Source of the DNA: CAYNRG01 sp047974855
Lineage (GTDB): Bacteria > Bacillota_I > Bacilli_A > Erysipelotrichales > Erysipelotrichaceae
Assembly (NCBI GenBank): GCA_047974855.1
Contig: JBKECT010000033.1
Span: forward strand, 8,101-72,100
Direction of reading: 5' to 3'
DNA length: 64,000 nt
Positions 1 to 8,569 of the stretch are shown one piece after another. Every line of letters begins with the position of its first letter. The first letter of the stretch is position 1. The position numbers and the translations under genes are program-made. Under the pieces are notes generated by a model. That model had not been told where the DNA came from, searched no databases, and was given only the letters and a program-made list of their open reading frames with translations.

Positions 1-1359
1 CGGATTTTCTATCTGCTCTGGTAATTTTTTATTTTCAATCTTTACTTCACTCAACCTATTTGCTACATAGTAATCTTTTGCTCTCTGAATAGCAGTCTTA
101 ACATCTACCTCTTCAAACATCATAATAAAGTCAATTATTGTTCCGCCACGTCGCTGAGAATACCGAAAAAAGTGATTGTCTTCTGGATAGATTTTACAAG
201 AGTCGTGCCCTTCCACTTCAAATAGCTTCCCTTTTTTTACAAGTTTAACTCCTGTATTTCTTGCATAATCTACGATTTGAATCGCTTTCTTGACTACTTT
301 CAAGTCCACCTTGTCTGCTTCTGATTTTTGAATAGATTTTCCATCGTCTTTTAGTTTACCTGCCTTCAATAAATCAAGTTCCTGTTTTAACTCCTGGAAT
401 TCTTCCTGAGAAAGTTTGCTTGGATCGATTTGCATAGTTCTAATTTCTTCTAAACGTTTTTCTATCTTCTCTTCTGTTGTAATTTCTTGAATGTTATTTA
501 AATCCATTCTACCAACAATATAGTCTGATGCTTTACTAGCATACCCTAACGCTATCCAAAACAGTTCTTTATTCTCTTGCAATCTCTGTGCCCAAGACTG
601 ACAATATGCTGTATGATTTTCAATCATTTCACTATTCACTAAACCAAATTCTATACCTAATAAAACACTGGTGAACTCTGCTACTAACTCTTCTTCAGCA
701 TAATTGTTTATCTTTTGAACACGTTTCTCAACCATCGCCGAATGTCCAATTTCATGTAAAAGTGTAGAATTATAATTTGCTTCATCAATAAAATCCCCAG
801 CGGGTGGCATTGTAATCCTATCCAGTTCTGGATAGTATGCAGCTGCATCAGAAAGCACAACTTCAATCTCTTCAGTCTTTAAATAATTTTCAATTGCAGC
901 TTTGGTATAATGATCTGTAATGTTCATCACTTCTAAATCTAGTTCTTCAATCTCTTCAATTTGTGATGCGTTAAAAACCGTGAAAAAGTTCATTGTCGCT
1001 TTGATATGTTCTTTCTCTTCACGAGTCATGATCTGAAATTCTTCTTTTGATACAGGTTTTTTCAACATCGTATCATATAGACTATATTTAACTAGTCGTA
1101 ACCCTGATGCACCTTTTTTTACACGTAAGCCTTTCTTCTTTGCTTGCTCAAAAGTCATCCATCGTGGATCATTATAACCTCTCGCAATCGAATACAATTC
1201 AAGTAACAATTGATTTCTTCCTCTATAATTATTACCAGTCGTATAATTGTAGTGTTTGTAATTTGTAGTCCATGTTTTTTTCCATGGGATCCTTTTATTA
1301 TCCAAAGACTCGATAATCTCTCCCAAAATCTGTTCCTTAATTTTATCTTTAAAGTTCAT
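1..1359 (-). CDS. ArdC-like antirestriction / zincin protein of a conjugative element (3' end cut by window edge)
   Basis: An open frame runs from an ATG at 1359 (good AAGGAGGG site just upstream) to the first base of the window, 453 codons without a stop, so the C-terminus is missing. The first ~130 residues resemble the ArdC N-terminal ssDNA-binding region (start MNFKDKIKEQILG, then a TTGNNYRGRN motif). Residues 202-206 are HEIGH, a zincin metallopeptidase motif, with an acidic E-E-E-L-V-A-E stretch after it as expected for the third ligand. The last ~100 residues resemble the zinc-binding/Toprim-like part found in mobile-element primase-type proteins (DUF3991-like); this part is less certain. 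ArdC-family proteins protect incoming plasmid DNA against restriction. It is the most downstream gene seen of the conjugation block. Confidence 0.75.
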   Translation of the reverse strand, partial: MNFKDKIKEQILGEIIESLDNKRIPWKKTWTTNYKHYNYTTGNNYRGRNQLLLELYSIARGYNDPRWMTFEQAKKKGLRVKKGASGLRLVKYSLYDTMLKKPVSKEEFQIMTREEKEHIKATMNFFTVFNASQIEEIEELDLEVMNITDHYTKAAIENYLKTEEIEVVLSDAAAYYPELDRITMPPAGDFIDEANYNSTLLHEIGHSAMVEKRVQKINNYAEEELVAEFTSVLLGIEFGLVNSEMIENHTAYCQSWAQRLQENKELFWIALGYASKASDYIVGRMDLNNIQEITTEEKIEKRLEEIRTMQIDPSKLSQEEFQELKQELDLLKAGKLKDDGKSIQKSEADKVDLKVVKKAIQIVDYARNTGVKLVKKGKLFEVEGHDSCKIYPEDNHFFRYSQRRGGTIIDFIMMFEEVDVKTAIQRAKDYYVANRLSEVKIENKKLPEQIENP

Positions 1360-1428
1360 AATACCCTCCTTTTTTACATTTCAATTCCATAACTTCTATA
1401 CTTTCTCGTATTTTAAAATATCAAAAAT

Positions 1429-2445
1429 CTAATATTGCGGATTGTCAAAGTCAATAAAATCTCTGGGATTGACCGTTTTTCCATTCACTTTAAAATTTAA
1501 ATGCAAGTGACACGCTGTCGATATTCCCGTTGATCCTATAAGTCCTATATAATCCCCACGAGAAACTAAAGTCCCTACACCTAACGTATACTTATCCGCC
1601 ATGTGAACATATTTAATCACAATACCATCTCCAGCATCAACGGTCACAGAATTAGCGATATTTGCTCCATCGGTATGCTGTACTGCAATTACAACACCAT
1701 CACTTACTGAATAGATTGGAACTCCACAATCATTTGGTTTAGGAAAAGCCAAATCGATTGCATCGTGCCACATTAGAGTTCCGAAAGGCGAATACCAGCC
1801 CATCTCTGCTGTTACATCTGCTTTTGTAGTAAACGGATAAATAAATCGATCATCTCCATTTACTGATCTTCTGTAGACACCTAATCCATTAAAGTAACTT
1901 ATAAATTCTGCAAACTCTTCCTGAGTTGCTATTTTAAATATTTCGTCATAAGTACCTAACTTACTCAGATTATCTACATATTCTTCAACGCTATATAACT
2001 CGTACCTCACTTCGATTTCAACGACTTGCTCTCCATACTCATTCCATACAGGATTTCCATATTCATCAAAGACAAGTTTATACTCAATAATTTCCTTCTT
2101 CGCTGCATTAATTAGAGTTAAGATATCCGCTTCTGTTGCTTCTTCCGTTCCTACTATAACCAACGGTATGAATATGTAGTTTAAAGGCATTGTTATCTGT
2201 TTTTCTGCCATAATGTGCGGTAAATATTCTTCATTGAAGAGTTCTGTTGCCTCTGGTGTTTCAATAAAACTATCAATTAAATCGTATAGTTCAGTAATCT
2301 CAATCTCACCTAAAAACGCCTCTTCGAAAAAATCACCTACAACACGAAACGGTGTACCCACCGCCGATATTGCTGCAACGATAGGCATTAGCAACACCGC
2401 AGAACCGATAAATATACCACCAAAAAGTATCCCTATCTTTTTCAT
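1429..2445 (-). CDS. Membrane-anchored M23 peptidase, VirB1-like cell-wall hydrolase of the transfer system
   Basis: 338 residues. Residues ~5-28 form one hydrophobic segment, a signal anchor. Residues ~40-200 have no family I recognise. From ~215 there is a LytM/M23 zinc peptidase domain: H227 and D231 (WHDAID), H281, and the H-L-H pair at 313-315 form the expected metal and catalytic set. In Gram-positive conjugative elements such enzymes open the peptidoglycan for the type IV secretion channel. The gene lies between the toxN-like gene and the ArdC-like gene on the same strand, so it is probably transcribed with them. Specificity (endopeptidase type) cannot be read from sequence. Confidence 0.85.
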   Translation of the reverse strand: MKKIGILFGGIFIGSAVLLMPIVAAISAVGTPFRVVGDFFEEAFLGEIEITELYDLIDSFIETPEATELFNEEYLPHIMAEKQITMPLNYIFIPLVIVGTEEATEADILTLINAAKKEIIEYKLVFDEYGNPVWNEYGEQVVEIEVRYELYSVEEYVDNLSKLGTYDEIFKIATQEEFAEFISYFNGLGVYRRSVNGDDRFIYPFTTKADVTAEMGWYSPFGTLMWHDAIDLAFPKPNDCGVPIYSVSDGVVIAVQHTDGANIANSVTVDAGDGIVIKYVHMADKYTLGVGTLVSRGDYIGLIGSTGISTACHLHLNFKVNGKTVNPRDFIDFDNPQY

Positions 2446-2489
2446 CTTTAGTTACTCACCAACTTCCACTTTATTTAATCGTTCACGTT

Positions 2490-3179
2490 CTATATCAGGG
2501 ATTGGTTCAATAAAAAAGTCTCAAGGACTTCTCCATTGAAACTCTTTGATATGACATCATGTTTCTCTACGTTCTCCAAAAGTTGATTGTATTTTTCATT
2601 TGCTTCTACCTCATCTTCAAATAAATAAAAAGTGGTATCCCAAAGAATATCATATTCTTTATTCGTGTCATTCCACTCACTGCCTTCAGAAACTATCACT
2701 TTATATTTATTATACTCCATAGCCTTAGCTTCAAGTAATTTAAAGTCGCAACATTTTTTTATAAAAAATTGATTTTTTTCTATAACTACTTTGTTATATA
2801 CCATATTAGCTGTTGACTTAAGTTTTTCAAAGTTATTGTTACAATAGTTAAATTCTTCCTGTAATAATCTTCTGTACTTTAAATCAGTTTCATTTGAGAT
2901 ATCTTTAATCCACGCTTTACCATCTGGAATCGGAAACATAAAAGAAAATCTAACACTAGAAATAGCTTCTCCATTATTGTTTTCTATCAACTCATTAGTT
3001 ACTTGTTTTCTATTAAATGATGAAATAGGTGCATAAAATTTCATATTATTAATTTCAAAAACAATACCAATTAAGAATTTATTATTTGATAAATATTCTA
3101 TATTTGGAACCTTACTATCATATTTTTTTAGTTCTTTAACGTAGTCCAAATCTACATTATAAAACTTTAAGTTGTACAT
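2490..3179 (-). CDS. toxN: Type III toxin-antitoxin toxin, ToxN/AbiQ family endoribonuclease
   Basis: 229 residues, start ATG with a GAGAGGAGGGAG site. The N-terminus reads KFYNVDLDYVKELKKYDSKVP, followed by F-L-I-G-I-V-F-E-I-N and F-Y-A-P-I-S-S. This is the typical opening of ToxN/AbiQ proteins (KFY...Y...L...D.KVP, G.V..I....Y..PL.S). Known members cut RNA and are held inactive by repeats of an antitoxin RNA encoded just upstream. Here two 38-nt tandem repeats and a hairpin terminator sit between the promoter and the gene, exactly as in ToxIN. At 229 residues it is longer than the ~170 of classical ToxN; the tail after ~165 is an extension of unknown role. It is placed inside the conjugation block between virB4 and the M23 gene, which suggests maintenance or phage-defence cargo. 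Confidence 0.85.
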   Translation of the reverse strand: MYNLKFYNVDLDYVKELKKYDSKVPNIEYLSNNKFLIGIVFEINNMKFYAPISSFNRKQVTNELIENNNGEAISSVRFSFMFPIPDGKAWIKDISNETDLKYRRLLQEEFNYCNNNFEKLKSTANMVYNKVVIEKNQFFIKKCCDFKLLEAKAMEYNKYKVIVSEGSEWNDTNKEYDILWDTTFYLFEDEVEANEKYNQLLENVEKHDVISKSFNGEVLETFLLNQSLI

Positions 3180-3204
3180 AAACTCCCTCCTCTCACAAAC
3201 AATA

Positions 3205-3229
3205 GAAAAAAAGCACGAATATTCGTGCT
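3205..3229 (-). terminator. Attenuating terminator between antitoxin RNA repeats and toxN
   Basis: The 18-bp perfect inverted repeat AGCACGAATATTCGTGCT (3212-3229) is followed on the minus strand by a run of T (A run on plus, 3206-3211). In type III systems this leaky terminator sets the high ratio of antitoxin RNA to toxin mRNA. Confidence 0.85.
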
Positions 3230-3241
3230 TTCTTAATTACA

Positions 3242-3317
3242 AGTCGCTCTTTACAGTGGCGAAACACTATCGAATTACCAGTCGCTCATTACAGTGGCGA
3301 AACACTATCGAATTACA
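3242..3317 (-). ncRNA. toxI: ToxI-like antitoxin RNA: two tandem 38-nt repeats
   Basis: Two near-identical 38-bp units (3242-3279 and 3280-3317) share AGTCGCTC, ACAGTGGCGAAACACTATCG and AATTAC; a further AATTAC (3235-3240) begins a third partial unit. They differ at a few positions only. On the minus strand they lie after a promoter and before a terminator and the toxN-like gene. In type III systems each repeat is a pseudoknot RNA that binds one toxin. Two units is a low copy number, similar to some known short arrays. No spacers of varying sequence exist, so this is not a CRISPR. Confidence 0.85.
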
Positions 3318-3322
3318 ACTAT

Positions 3323-3350
3323 AGTATACCATAAAAACGTTGTAAATCAA
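3323..3350 (-). promoter_or_regulatory. Promoter of the toxI-toxN unit
   Basis: On the minus strand TTGATT (3345-3350), a 16-bp spacer, then TATACT (3323-3328) preceded by TGG, which gives an extended -10. Transcription would start just before the second repeat, matching the type III layout. Confidence 0.75.
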
Positions 3351-3410
3351 TAGAAAATATTATTTTTTTATATTTTTTTCCTCCCCCTTAAATCTTTTTG
3401 AAAGTTCCGT

Positions 3411-5258
3411 TTATTGATTTCTAATTGGATCCATTTCATAAAGTTCTTTAGGTGTTGCATACACAGAAATTACCATCTTTTGATTACCTGCAAAAAACAG
3501 CCCATCACCCTGCAATATTCTCCTATTGTTTGTATCCAGCAAATGCCTTTCCCAATCATTCAATGAAATAAGTTCCGCTAATGAATCAACCGCATGTTTA
3601 GATACCCCCATAATTAATTTATACGCTGAGTTATTCATAATCGCAGTTCCATAGGCTTTCATTTCAACACCGTTTATCAACACCGATGAATTTAGATCTG
3701 ATGGATCCTGAGAAGCGTAAACAAAAAGATTGTTATATTTTCTAGACCGCCGTGCATAAGTAGACATTTCTCGTGCTGACTCTCCTTCTAAGATGTATTC
3801 CTGCCCTTCATCCATCACCAATGCAGTATCACCTTCTCCAGAGCAAATTGCCCAAGAATATTTGAACATGATAAAGTTTAAAGCGTTTCTCAACCCCAGA
3901 TCTTTGTTCTTCAATGATTTCGTTCCAAAACCTAAAAAATTCGTGTTATTTTTTACGGTTGTGTGTCCATTGAAAAAATGACCATTGCTGACGATCAGAG
4001 GTTTAATGTAACTGTTTAATTTAGTTAAAAGTTCTTTACGATAGTTAGTCTTTTCAATTTCTATTTCCTTGATTAATACATCTCTAAAATCTTCAAGTAT
4101 TGGATAGTCCTGATTCGTTAGATTTCTAAAATCAGTCGTCGCTGATATACCCTTCAATGCATAAGTCTTCATTACAAGCTCGTCGATCTCGTTGACTGCT
4201 TCAGCAACCTTGTCAACGATATTCCCGTGATAGAGCATCAATACCGTCTTAAAGTCATCGATTACGTTAGATATAGATATCGTTGTATTCCAACGAACAT
4301 CATCAAACTGATCATCTTCATCTGTCGTGATAGGTTTTAAATCAAAGATATTAATTTGATTGTTGGGTGTACCCCAATTTACAAACTCTCCGCCATACCG
4401 CTTAAGCAGATGTACATTCTTATTCTCTGGATCAATCCAAATCGTTTTTATTTTTTTCTTAATGAAATGCCTAATGAATTTCATCAATGCTGTAGACTTC
4501 CCTGACCCCTGAGCTCCAAAAACAACGATATTTCCATTAAGGCGATTTTGATTTTGACTTTCTCTTCTTTGGTGATTATAGAAAAACGGGTCAATCATTA
4601 TAATTCCATTGTTGTTTTTTTCGAATCCTAATAGAAATCCATCTTTATCCATCAGTTTAAGAAAATGATACGGCCACATCGTTGCAAACGCTGTAGTCGT
4701 CATAGGGACTCCCAAATTCCAAATCAAATCTTCATGAACTCCATGCTTAACAAAAAGCGGTGAATTCAATTTAAAAAGTTCTTCTTGCATCATTGCTAAA
4801 TCCTTAATTTTGAAGTTCATCTGTGAAAAATCATTTTTCAACTTCCTACAAGAATCATTTAATTCTTCATAAGTATCTTTGGTGATTGTAATCGTCATAA
4901 AAACATCTAATATTCGATCATTACTAGCTACTAATAATTCAACATACTCTTTAAAGTTTTCTAGATCTTTTCTAAGTCTAGCCGCTAAGGTTGGATCGGT
5001 CGTTTTATCAAGCTCTTGAGACTTGCGGTGCACTTCCTTTTTCAACGGTTTAGATAAGTCATAATTTAACTGAGTAGTCTTTACTCTAATTTTCATCGAT
5101 TTATCTTGCAGACAACTGCTCAGAAACCCAAAGTTAATTCTTTCAGGGAACTGTGTCACTATAAATGTTCTTACGAATTTATCCGCAAGAATTAAATCTT
5201 TTTATCTGATCTTAAGTGATGTTGGTGCTGCTAATATTTTATCTTTACTCAACTTCAT
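3411..5258 (-). pseudogene. VirB4/TraE-type transfer ATPase interrupted by an in-frame TAA at codon 19
   Basis: The natural start is the ATG at 5258, overlapping the end of the upstream gene. Reading from it gives MKLSKDKILAAPTSLKIR, then TAA at 5204-5202, then KDLILADKFVRTF and on through the ATPase in the same frame to 3411 (616 codons including both stops). The unbroken part carries Walker A GAQGSGKST at about residues 248-256 and a Walker B-like A-L-V-M-D-E near 440. VirB4 ATPases power conjugative type IV secretion at the membrane. The only start after the stop that keeps the domain is a GTG at 5159, and I see no ribosome site before it. Either the gene is damaged, or it is read through or reinitiated, or the base is a sequencing error (for example CAA to TAA). 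Confidence 0.8.
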
Positions 5259-5910
5259 CACCTCTTTCTACTTCTATTTTTGGTTCTCCTAAAAGTTCAA
5301 ATTCTCCTGTACTCAAGTATACGTCTAACATTGTCTGACTTTCAAATTCATATTTAATTAGATTAGAGAAGTCAATTTTATTCATCTGATCCACTTCAAA
5401 GCCATTTGAAATAAACAACCTCTTTAGTTCAGCAAAACTGTCATTCAATTTTTTTATGTTAGAAGATTTAATCATAATAAAGAAACTCAACTCGTAGATA
5501 TTTCGCTCTACTTCTTGCATTACTTCCAGATCAAGTAAATGCATCTCTTTAATCTGTGGGTTTGTTTCGAACTCTAATTCTTTAGAAATGCGTTCGTATA
5601 CATCTGTTAACTCGATAGGTGTATATACATATGCATGATAAAGATCCACATTAATGCAACTTAGCAAAAACTGAAGAGATTGAACCCATGAATTTTGTAC
5701 ACCTGAAGTATCTAAAAATATGTTTGGTGGAATAATTTTTATACCCAACACTCTTTCAGTTCTTCCACCTGATTTTAGATCAACATAGTCTATACCAATC
5801 TCTTCGATATCTATCCATTGCAACGTTTTTAGAATCGCTTTTTTCTTTTTCGTTATTTTTTTTAGTTCTTTCTTATTCTTATTTTTTGTAAATTTCTCCA
5901 ATACCGCCAT
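5245..5910 (-). CDS. VirB4 N-terminal-type / TrsD-like transfer protein
   Basis: 221 residues, basic lysine-rich start, then a mixed alpha/beta domain without a Walker motif. In staphylococcal trs-type and related Gram-positive elements, a separate protein of this size (TrsD) precedes the ATPase TrsE and corresponds to the N-terminal part of VirB4. Here it overlaps the PrgI-like gene by 32 nt and overlaps the start of the ATPase gene (ATG at 5258), so the three are translationally coupled. The assignment rests on context and general likeness, not on a catalytic motif. Confidence 0.65.
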   Translation of the reverse strand: MAVLEKFTKNKNKKELKKITKKKKAILKTLQWIDIEEIGIDYVDLKSGGRTERVLGIKIIPPNIFLDTSGVQNSWVQSLQFLLSCINVDLYHAYVYTPIELTDVYERISKELEFETNPQIKEMHLLDLEVMQEVERNIYELSFFIMIKSSNIKKLNDSFAELKRLFISNGFEVDQMNKIDFSNLIKYEFESQTMLDVYLSTGEFELLGEPKIEVERGDEVE

Positions 5911-6190
5911 ATCTGTAGTCTTTCTCCTTTCTTTTAAAGCTAATCCAAATCAAAATGTATCTATAAACTGCTTGATATTGTTTAATAGGGATCATAATAA
6001 CAAACGTTGCACAAACTATACCCACTCCTAAAAACAATACTAATGTATTGCTCAGACCGATCGCAAATACAGTTATAAATCCTATAAGACTTACCACAAC
6101 TAATATTCCAAAATCACTCTTCTTATACAAACCTGCAATATATTTACCCGATTTATAGTTCTGAGGAACTACTGCTGTTAATTCTTCCAT
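5879..6190 (-). CDS. PrgI/VirB3-like membrane protein of the transfer channel
   Basis: 103 residues with two adjacent hydrophobic segments (about 29-50 and 52-70) and a basic, tyrosine-rich C-terminal tail (W-I-S-F-K-R-K-E-K-D-Y). This size and topology match the PrgI family, the VirB3 counterpart next to virB4 in Gram-positive conjugative elements. It starts 1 nt after the VirB6-like gene stops and overlaps the next gene. Confidence 0.75.
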   Translation of the reverse strand: MEELTAVVPQNYKSGKYIAGLYKKSDFGILVVVSLIGFITVFAIGLSNTLVLFLGVGIVCATFVIMIPIKQYQAVYRYILIWISFKRKEKDYRYGGIGEIYKK

Positions 6191-6191
6191 A

Positions 6192-7565
6192 TCATGCTCC
6201 TTTCAAATCTTTCATTGTGTTACGCATTGAATTTAATCCACTAGATGCTTTTCCCACTGCTTTACCCATAGAGCTATTTGCATAACGATTGGCACTTGCA
6301 GCATATAGATGTCCGCTAGTAGCTGTAGCAAATCTCGCTACAGACCCTCCAACACCACCTGCCATTGAAGAGCCAACACTAAATGCTCCCGCAACACTGC
6401 CAGGTTTTGCTAGCGACTGTCCTGCTGAAATTTTACTAGCAGCACCTCCTGCAGCACCTGCAATACCTCCTGCACTACCCGCAGCACTTGATAACGTGCT
6501 TATAGAGTTTCCTCCAAGAAAACGTCCAATTCCATAAACACCTCCACTTGCAGCGGATGCAGCCGTCCCACCAACTGACTTTATAGCACTTCCTGCAACC
6601 GCTCCACCAGCTAATGCAGCTCCTCCAATACCACGAGTAACATTTGAGATCTGAGATAACTGCTGTAATGTATCACCCGTAGAAGAGTCAATTCCCAAAG
6701 TTTTTCCAAGAAACTCACCGCTTCCAAGGGTAAACAAGAATCCGCCAATCAATATCAGTAATCTTGCAAAAACACTTACATCTCTTACTGCAGTAGACCC
6801 TGATAAATTAACCACTATAATTAAACATAAGATTTGAACAAAGTTACACAGATATATTCCAATAAACTGTTTAAACCACGCTCCACTAACATCACCATCT
6901 TTGAAAATAAAACTAGAAAGCGGTATAGGGGCAAATATACCCAACACCACTAATCCGAACAACCTTTTAGCTATACCAAGTGCTATAGAGATCATCAATA
7001 CTGAAGCAGCACCACCTATGATTATTATGACAAATAAATCCATCAAATCAGGAAAAAATTTATAGGTTTCATTTAAAAAATCCCCTTCTTTTTCCTTTAT
7101 GTCAATATCATCTAATGTATAGGTTATATTTTCACCACGGTCACCTTCTATATATGTTGAAATAATTGTAGTTGACGGAACTTCACCACTACTAACTCCA
7201 CCGAAAAGACCCACATTTGATACAAACTGATATCCTGTAGTGTTTACTGCACCAATTAGAAGCGGAAATGCAGCGGTAATTGCAATAACAACGCCAGTCC
7301 TAACAAATATACTTCCAATATGAAATTTTTCCATTGCCTCTTCATCAAAATAAGCTTTTATTGCTCTTGCTGATACCCGATAAATAATTAAAAATCCCAG
7401 GAAAAGAGAAATCGCACCCCACACATCCCAGACATAACTTTCGCCAAAAAAATTAACGCTAATAATTTCCTCAATAAGTGAATAACACATATCCATAAGC
7501 CACAATAAAGCGGATCCTAGACCCCAGAAAAGTCCACGGATAATATTATTAACCCACTCCCACAT
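6192..7565 (-). CDS. VirB6/TrbL-like polytopic membrane channel protein
   Basis: 457 residues. Residues 1-300 hold about six to seven hydrophobic segments with a hydrophilic loop around 125-165; residues ~300-457 are a low-complexity Gly/Ala/Ser-rich tail (A-L-A-G-G-A-V-A-G, repeated G-G-A-A and S-A-A-G). This is the usual design of VirB6/TrbL-like channel components in Gram-positive elements, where the long tail is cytoplasmic or exported. It lies between the small pilin-like gene and the PrgI-like gene. Confidence 0.75.
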   Translation of the reverse strand: MWEWVNNIIRGLFWGLGSALLWLMDMCYSLIEEIISVNFFGESYVWDVWGAISLFLGFLIIYRVSARAIKAYFDEEAMEKFHIGSIFVRTGVVIAITAAFPLLIGAVNTTGYQFVSNVGLFGGVSSGEVPSTTIISTYIEGDRGENITYTLDDIDIKEKEGDFLNETYKFFPDLMDLFVIIIIGGAASVLMISIALGIAKRLFGLVVLGIFAPIPLSSFIFKDGDVSGAWFKQFIGIYLCNFVQILCLIIVVNLSGSTAVRDVSVFARLLILIGGFLFTLGSGEFLGKTLGIDSSTGDTLQQLSQISNVTRGIGGAALAGGAVAGSAIKSVGGTAASAASGGVYGIGRFLGGNSISTLSSAAGSAGGIAGAAGGAASKISAGQSLAKPGSVAGAFSVGSSMAGGVGGSVARFATATSGHLYAASANRYANSSMGKAVGKASSGLNSMRNTMKDLKGA

Positions 7566-7584
7566 CTTTAATCACTCTCCTTCT

Positions 7585-7851
7585 CTATAAACCAAATGCT
7601 TTAATGATTTGCGGAGCAAGTACAATGATCAAACCAACAATCAATATCTTACCCACTCTTTTAATCCATTCTTTCCAACTTCTTTCATCTTCTTCTGTAG
7701 TAGCGATGTACTTATAACTTTGCCAAGCAATTACTACCGCAAGCACAATCGCTAGACTCATGGTCATTAAATTGTACATACTTTCTAAATACGGTGACAG
7801 CAAATTAAAGATTGCTGTCTCATCAATTCCACCTTCTCTTAATATTCTCAT
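7585..7851 (-). CDS. Small two-segment membrane protein, VirB2/pilin-like transfer component
   Basis: 88 residues with two hydrophobic helices (about 25-45 and 68-85) separated by a charged loop (T-T-E-E-D-E-R-S-W-K-E-W). Such small proteins precede the VirB6-like gene in many Firmicute conjugative elements and are treated as VirB2-like. Translation starts just behind the 49-bp leader repeat at 7852-7900, which supplies the AGGAGGAG site. Confidence 0.6.
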   Translation of the reverse strand: MRILREGGIDETAIFNLLSPYLESMYNLMTMSLAIVLAVVIAWQSYKYIATTEEDERSWKEWIKRVGKILIVGLIIVLAPQIIKAFGL

Positions 7852-7900
7852 TTTTTCTCCTCCTGCAGACTTGCTGCTTCCTTTGGGGCAACTTGCCCCA
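7852..7900 (-). repeat. Leader repeat type B, copy 1 (palindrome plus ribosome site)
   Basis: On the minus strand the order is GGGGCAAGTTGCCCC (7885-7899), AAAGGAAGCAGCAAG, TCTGCAGGAGGAGAAAAA, ATG. The same ~49 bp occurs at 8401, 12978 and 16976, identical except for the palindrome centre. GCAG...CTGC could form a small hairpin just before the ribosome site. It fills the whole gap between the stop at 7903 and the start at 7851. Confidence 0.9.
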
Positions 7901-7902
7901 GA

Positions 7903-8274
7903 CTAAAATTCAATTGTTACACTTTTACTTTTTTTATGATCTAAATCTATTCCAAATCTTTCATTGACCATCCCTGCACATTCTTCTGTAGCAGTCAGTT
8001 TCTTGATAAACATTAACTCTTCAGCGATCGCCATATTTTCTTCATCAAGATGAGCTAGCAATCCCCATTCAACTTCATCATATGTATCTAATGATGCTAC
8101 AGTAATTAAGGATCTATATCCAGATGAAGAAATATTACCTCCACGTTCAATATCAGATTTTAAACTTAAGTTTTGTTTTAATATTTCAATAGATTGATCA
8201 TCTAATGAATTTAACATTTCTCTACTATTTTCTATACTTACAATATCTTTTATTTCGTATCTTTCATTTTTCAT
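7903..8274 (-). CDS. Hypothetical protein, 123 residues
   Basis: Soluble, acidic, no signal peptide or membrane segment. I do not recognise a family. A possible motif is the paired S-S-S-G-Y-R-S-L and D-E-V-E-W-G-L-L region. It overlaps the preceding 44-residue gene (ATGAAAAATGA), so the two are coupled, and both sit between leader repeats in the conjugation block. A regulatory or accessory role is only a guess. Confidence 0.6.
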   Translation of the reverse strand: MKNERYEIKDIVSIENSREMLNSLDDQSIEILKQNLSLKSDIERGGNISSSGYRSLITVASLDTYDEVEWGLLAHLDEENMAIAEELMFIKKLTATEECAGMVNERFGIDLDHKKSKSVTIEF

Positions 8275-8398
8275 TTTTATCTCCTCTTTCTTTTTTTAAT
8301 AAAGTACATTTTTCGCTTTTACAACATGAATCACAAAACATCATAGAACACCCTTTCTCTTCTTCAATATCATAATCCTCAAGCCTATCCTCAATCAT
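8264..8398 (-). CDS. Small cysteine-rich protein, 44 residues
   Basis: ATG at 8398 directly behind a type B leader repeat with its AGGAGGAG site; 44 codons to TGA at 8264, overlapping the next start. Five cysteines are clustered in C-S-M-M-F-C-D-S-C-C-K-S-E-K-C, spacing that could bind zinc or another metal. The tail is basic. The strong translation signal and coupling support it as a real gene although it is very short. Function unknown. Confidence 0.6.
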   Translation of the reverse strand: MIEDRLEDYDIEEEKGCSMMFCDSCCKSEKCTLLKKERGDKNEK

Positions 8399-8400
8399 AA

Positions 8401-8450
8401 TTTTTCTCCTCCTGCAGACTTGCTGCTTCCTTTGGGGCAACTTGCCCCAA
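8401..8450 (-). repeat. Leader repeat type B, copy 2
   Basis: Same ~49-bp unit as at 7852; palindrome GGGGCAAGTTGCCCC at 8434-8448 (minus strand), ribosome site next to the ATG of the 44-residue gene. Confidence 0.9.
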
Positions 8451-8451
8451 T

Positions 8452-8481
8452 AAAAAAAAAGCTACGGTTCTATTCCGTAAC
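8452..8481 (-). terminator. Terminator downstream of the surface-protein gene
   Basis: On the minus strand GTTACGG, a 7-nt loop, CCGTAGC (8461-8481), then nine T. One of two consecutive hairpins after the adhesin gene, directly followed by the palindrome of the next leader. Confidence 0.8.
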
Positions 8482-8496
8482 TTAACGCTATAATAC

Positions 8497-8520
8497 AAAA
8501 AAGAGGAAACCCTCTTTTTT
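8497..8520 (-). terminator. Second terminator downstream of the surface-protein gene
   Basis: Perfect 10-bp stem AAAAAAGAGG / CCTCTTTTTT with a 4-nt loop; T-rich on both strands, so it could work both ways. Two terminators inside a long same-strand block imply either separate promoters downstream or antitermination. Confidence 0.8.
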
Positions 8521-8569
8521 AAGTCTTTATTTAATAACGTGACCTACGTTGTGTCAATAGCATTTATCT

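Noticed and set aside
3242..3317. Tandem repeats looked like a very short CRISPR array
   Set aside because: No unique spacers; the units are contiguous and sit before a toxin gene with terminator, as in type III toxin-antitoxin systems. The same holds for 14362-14461.
3411..5159. Intact 582-residue VirB4 starting at GTG 5159
   Set aside because: No ribosome site before that GTG, and a better start with coupling lies at 5258 in the same frame before an in-frame TAA.
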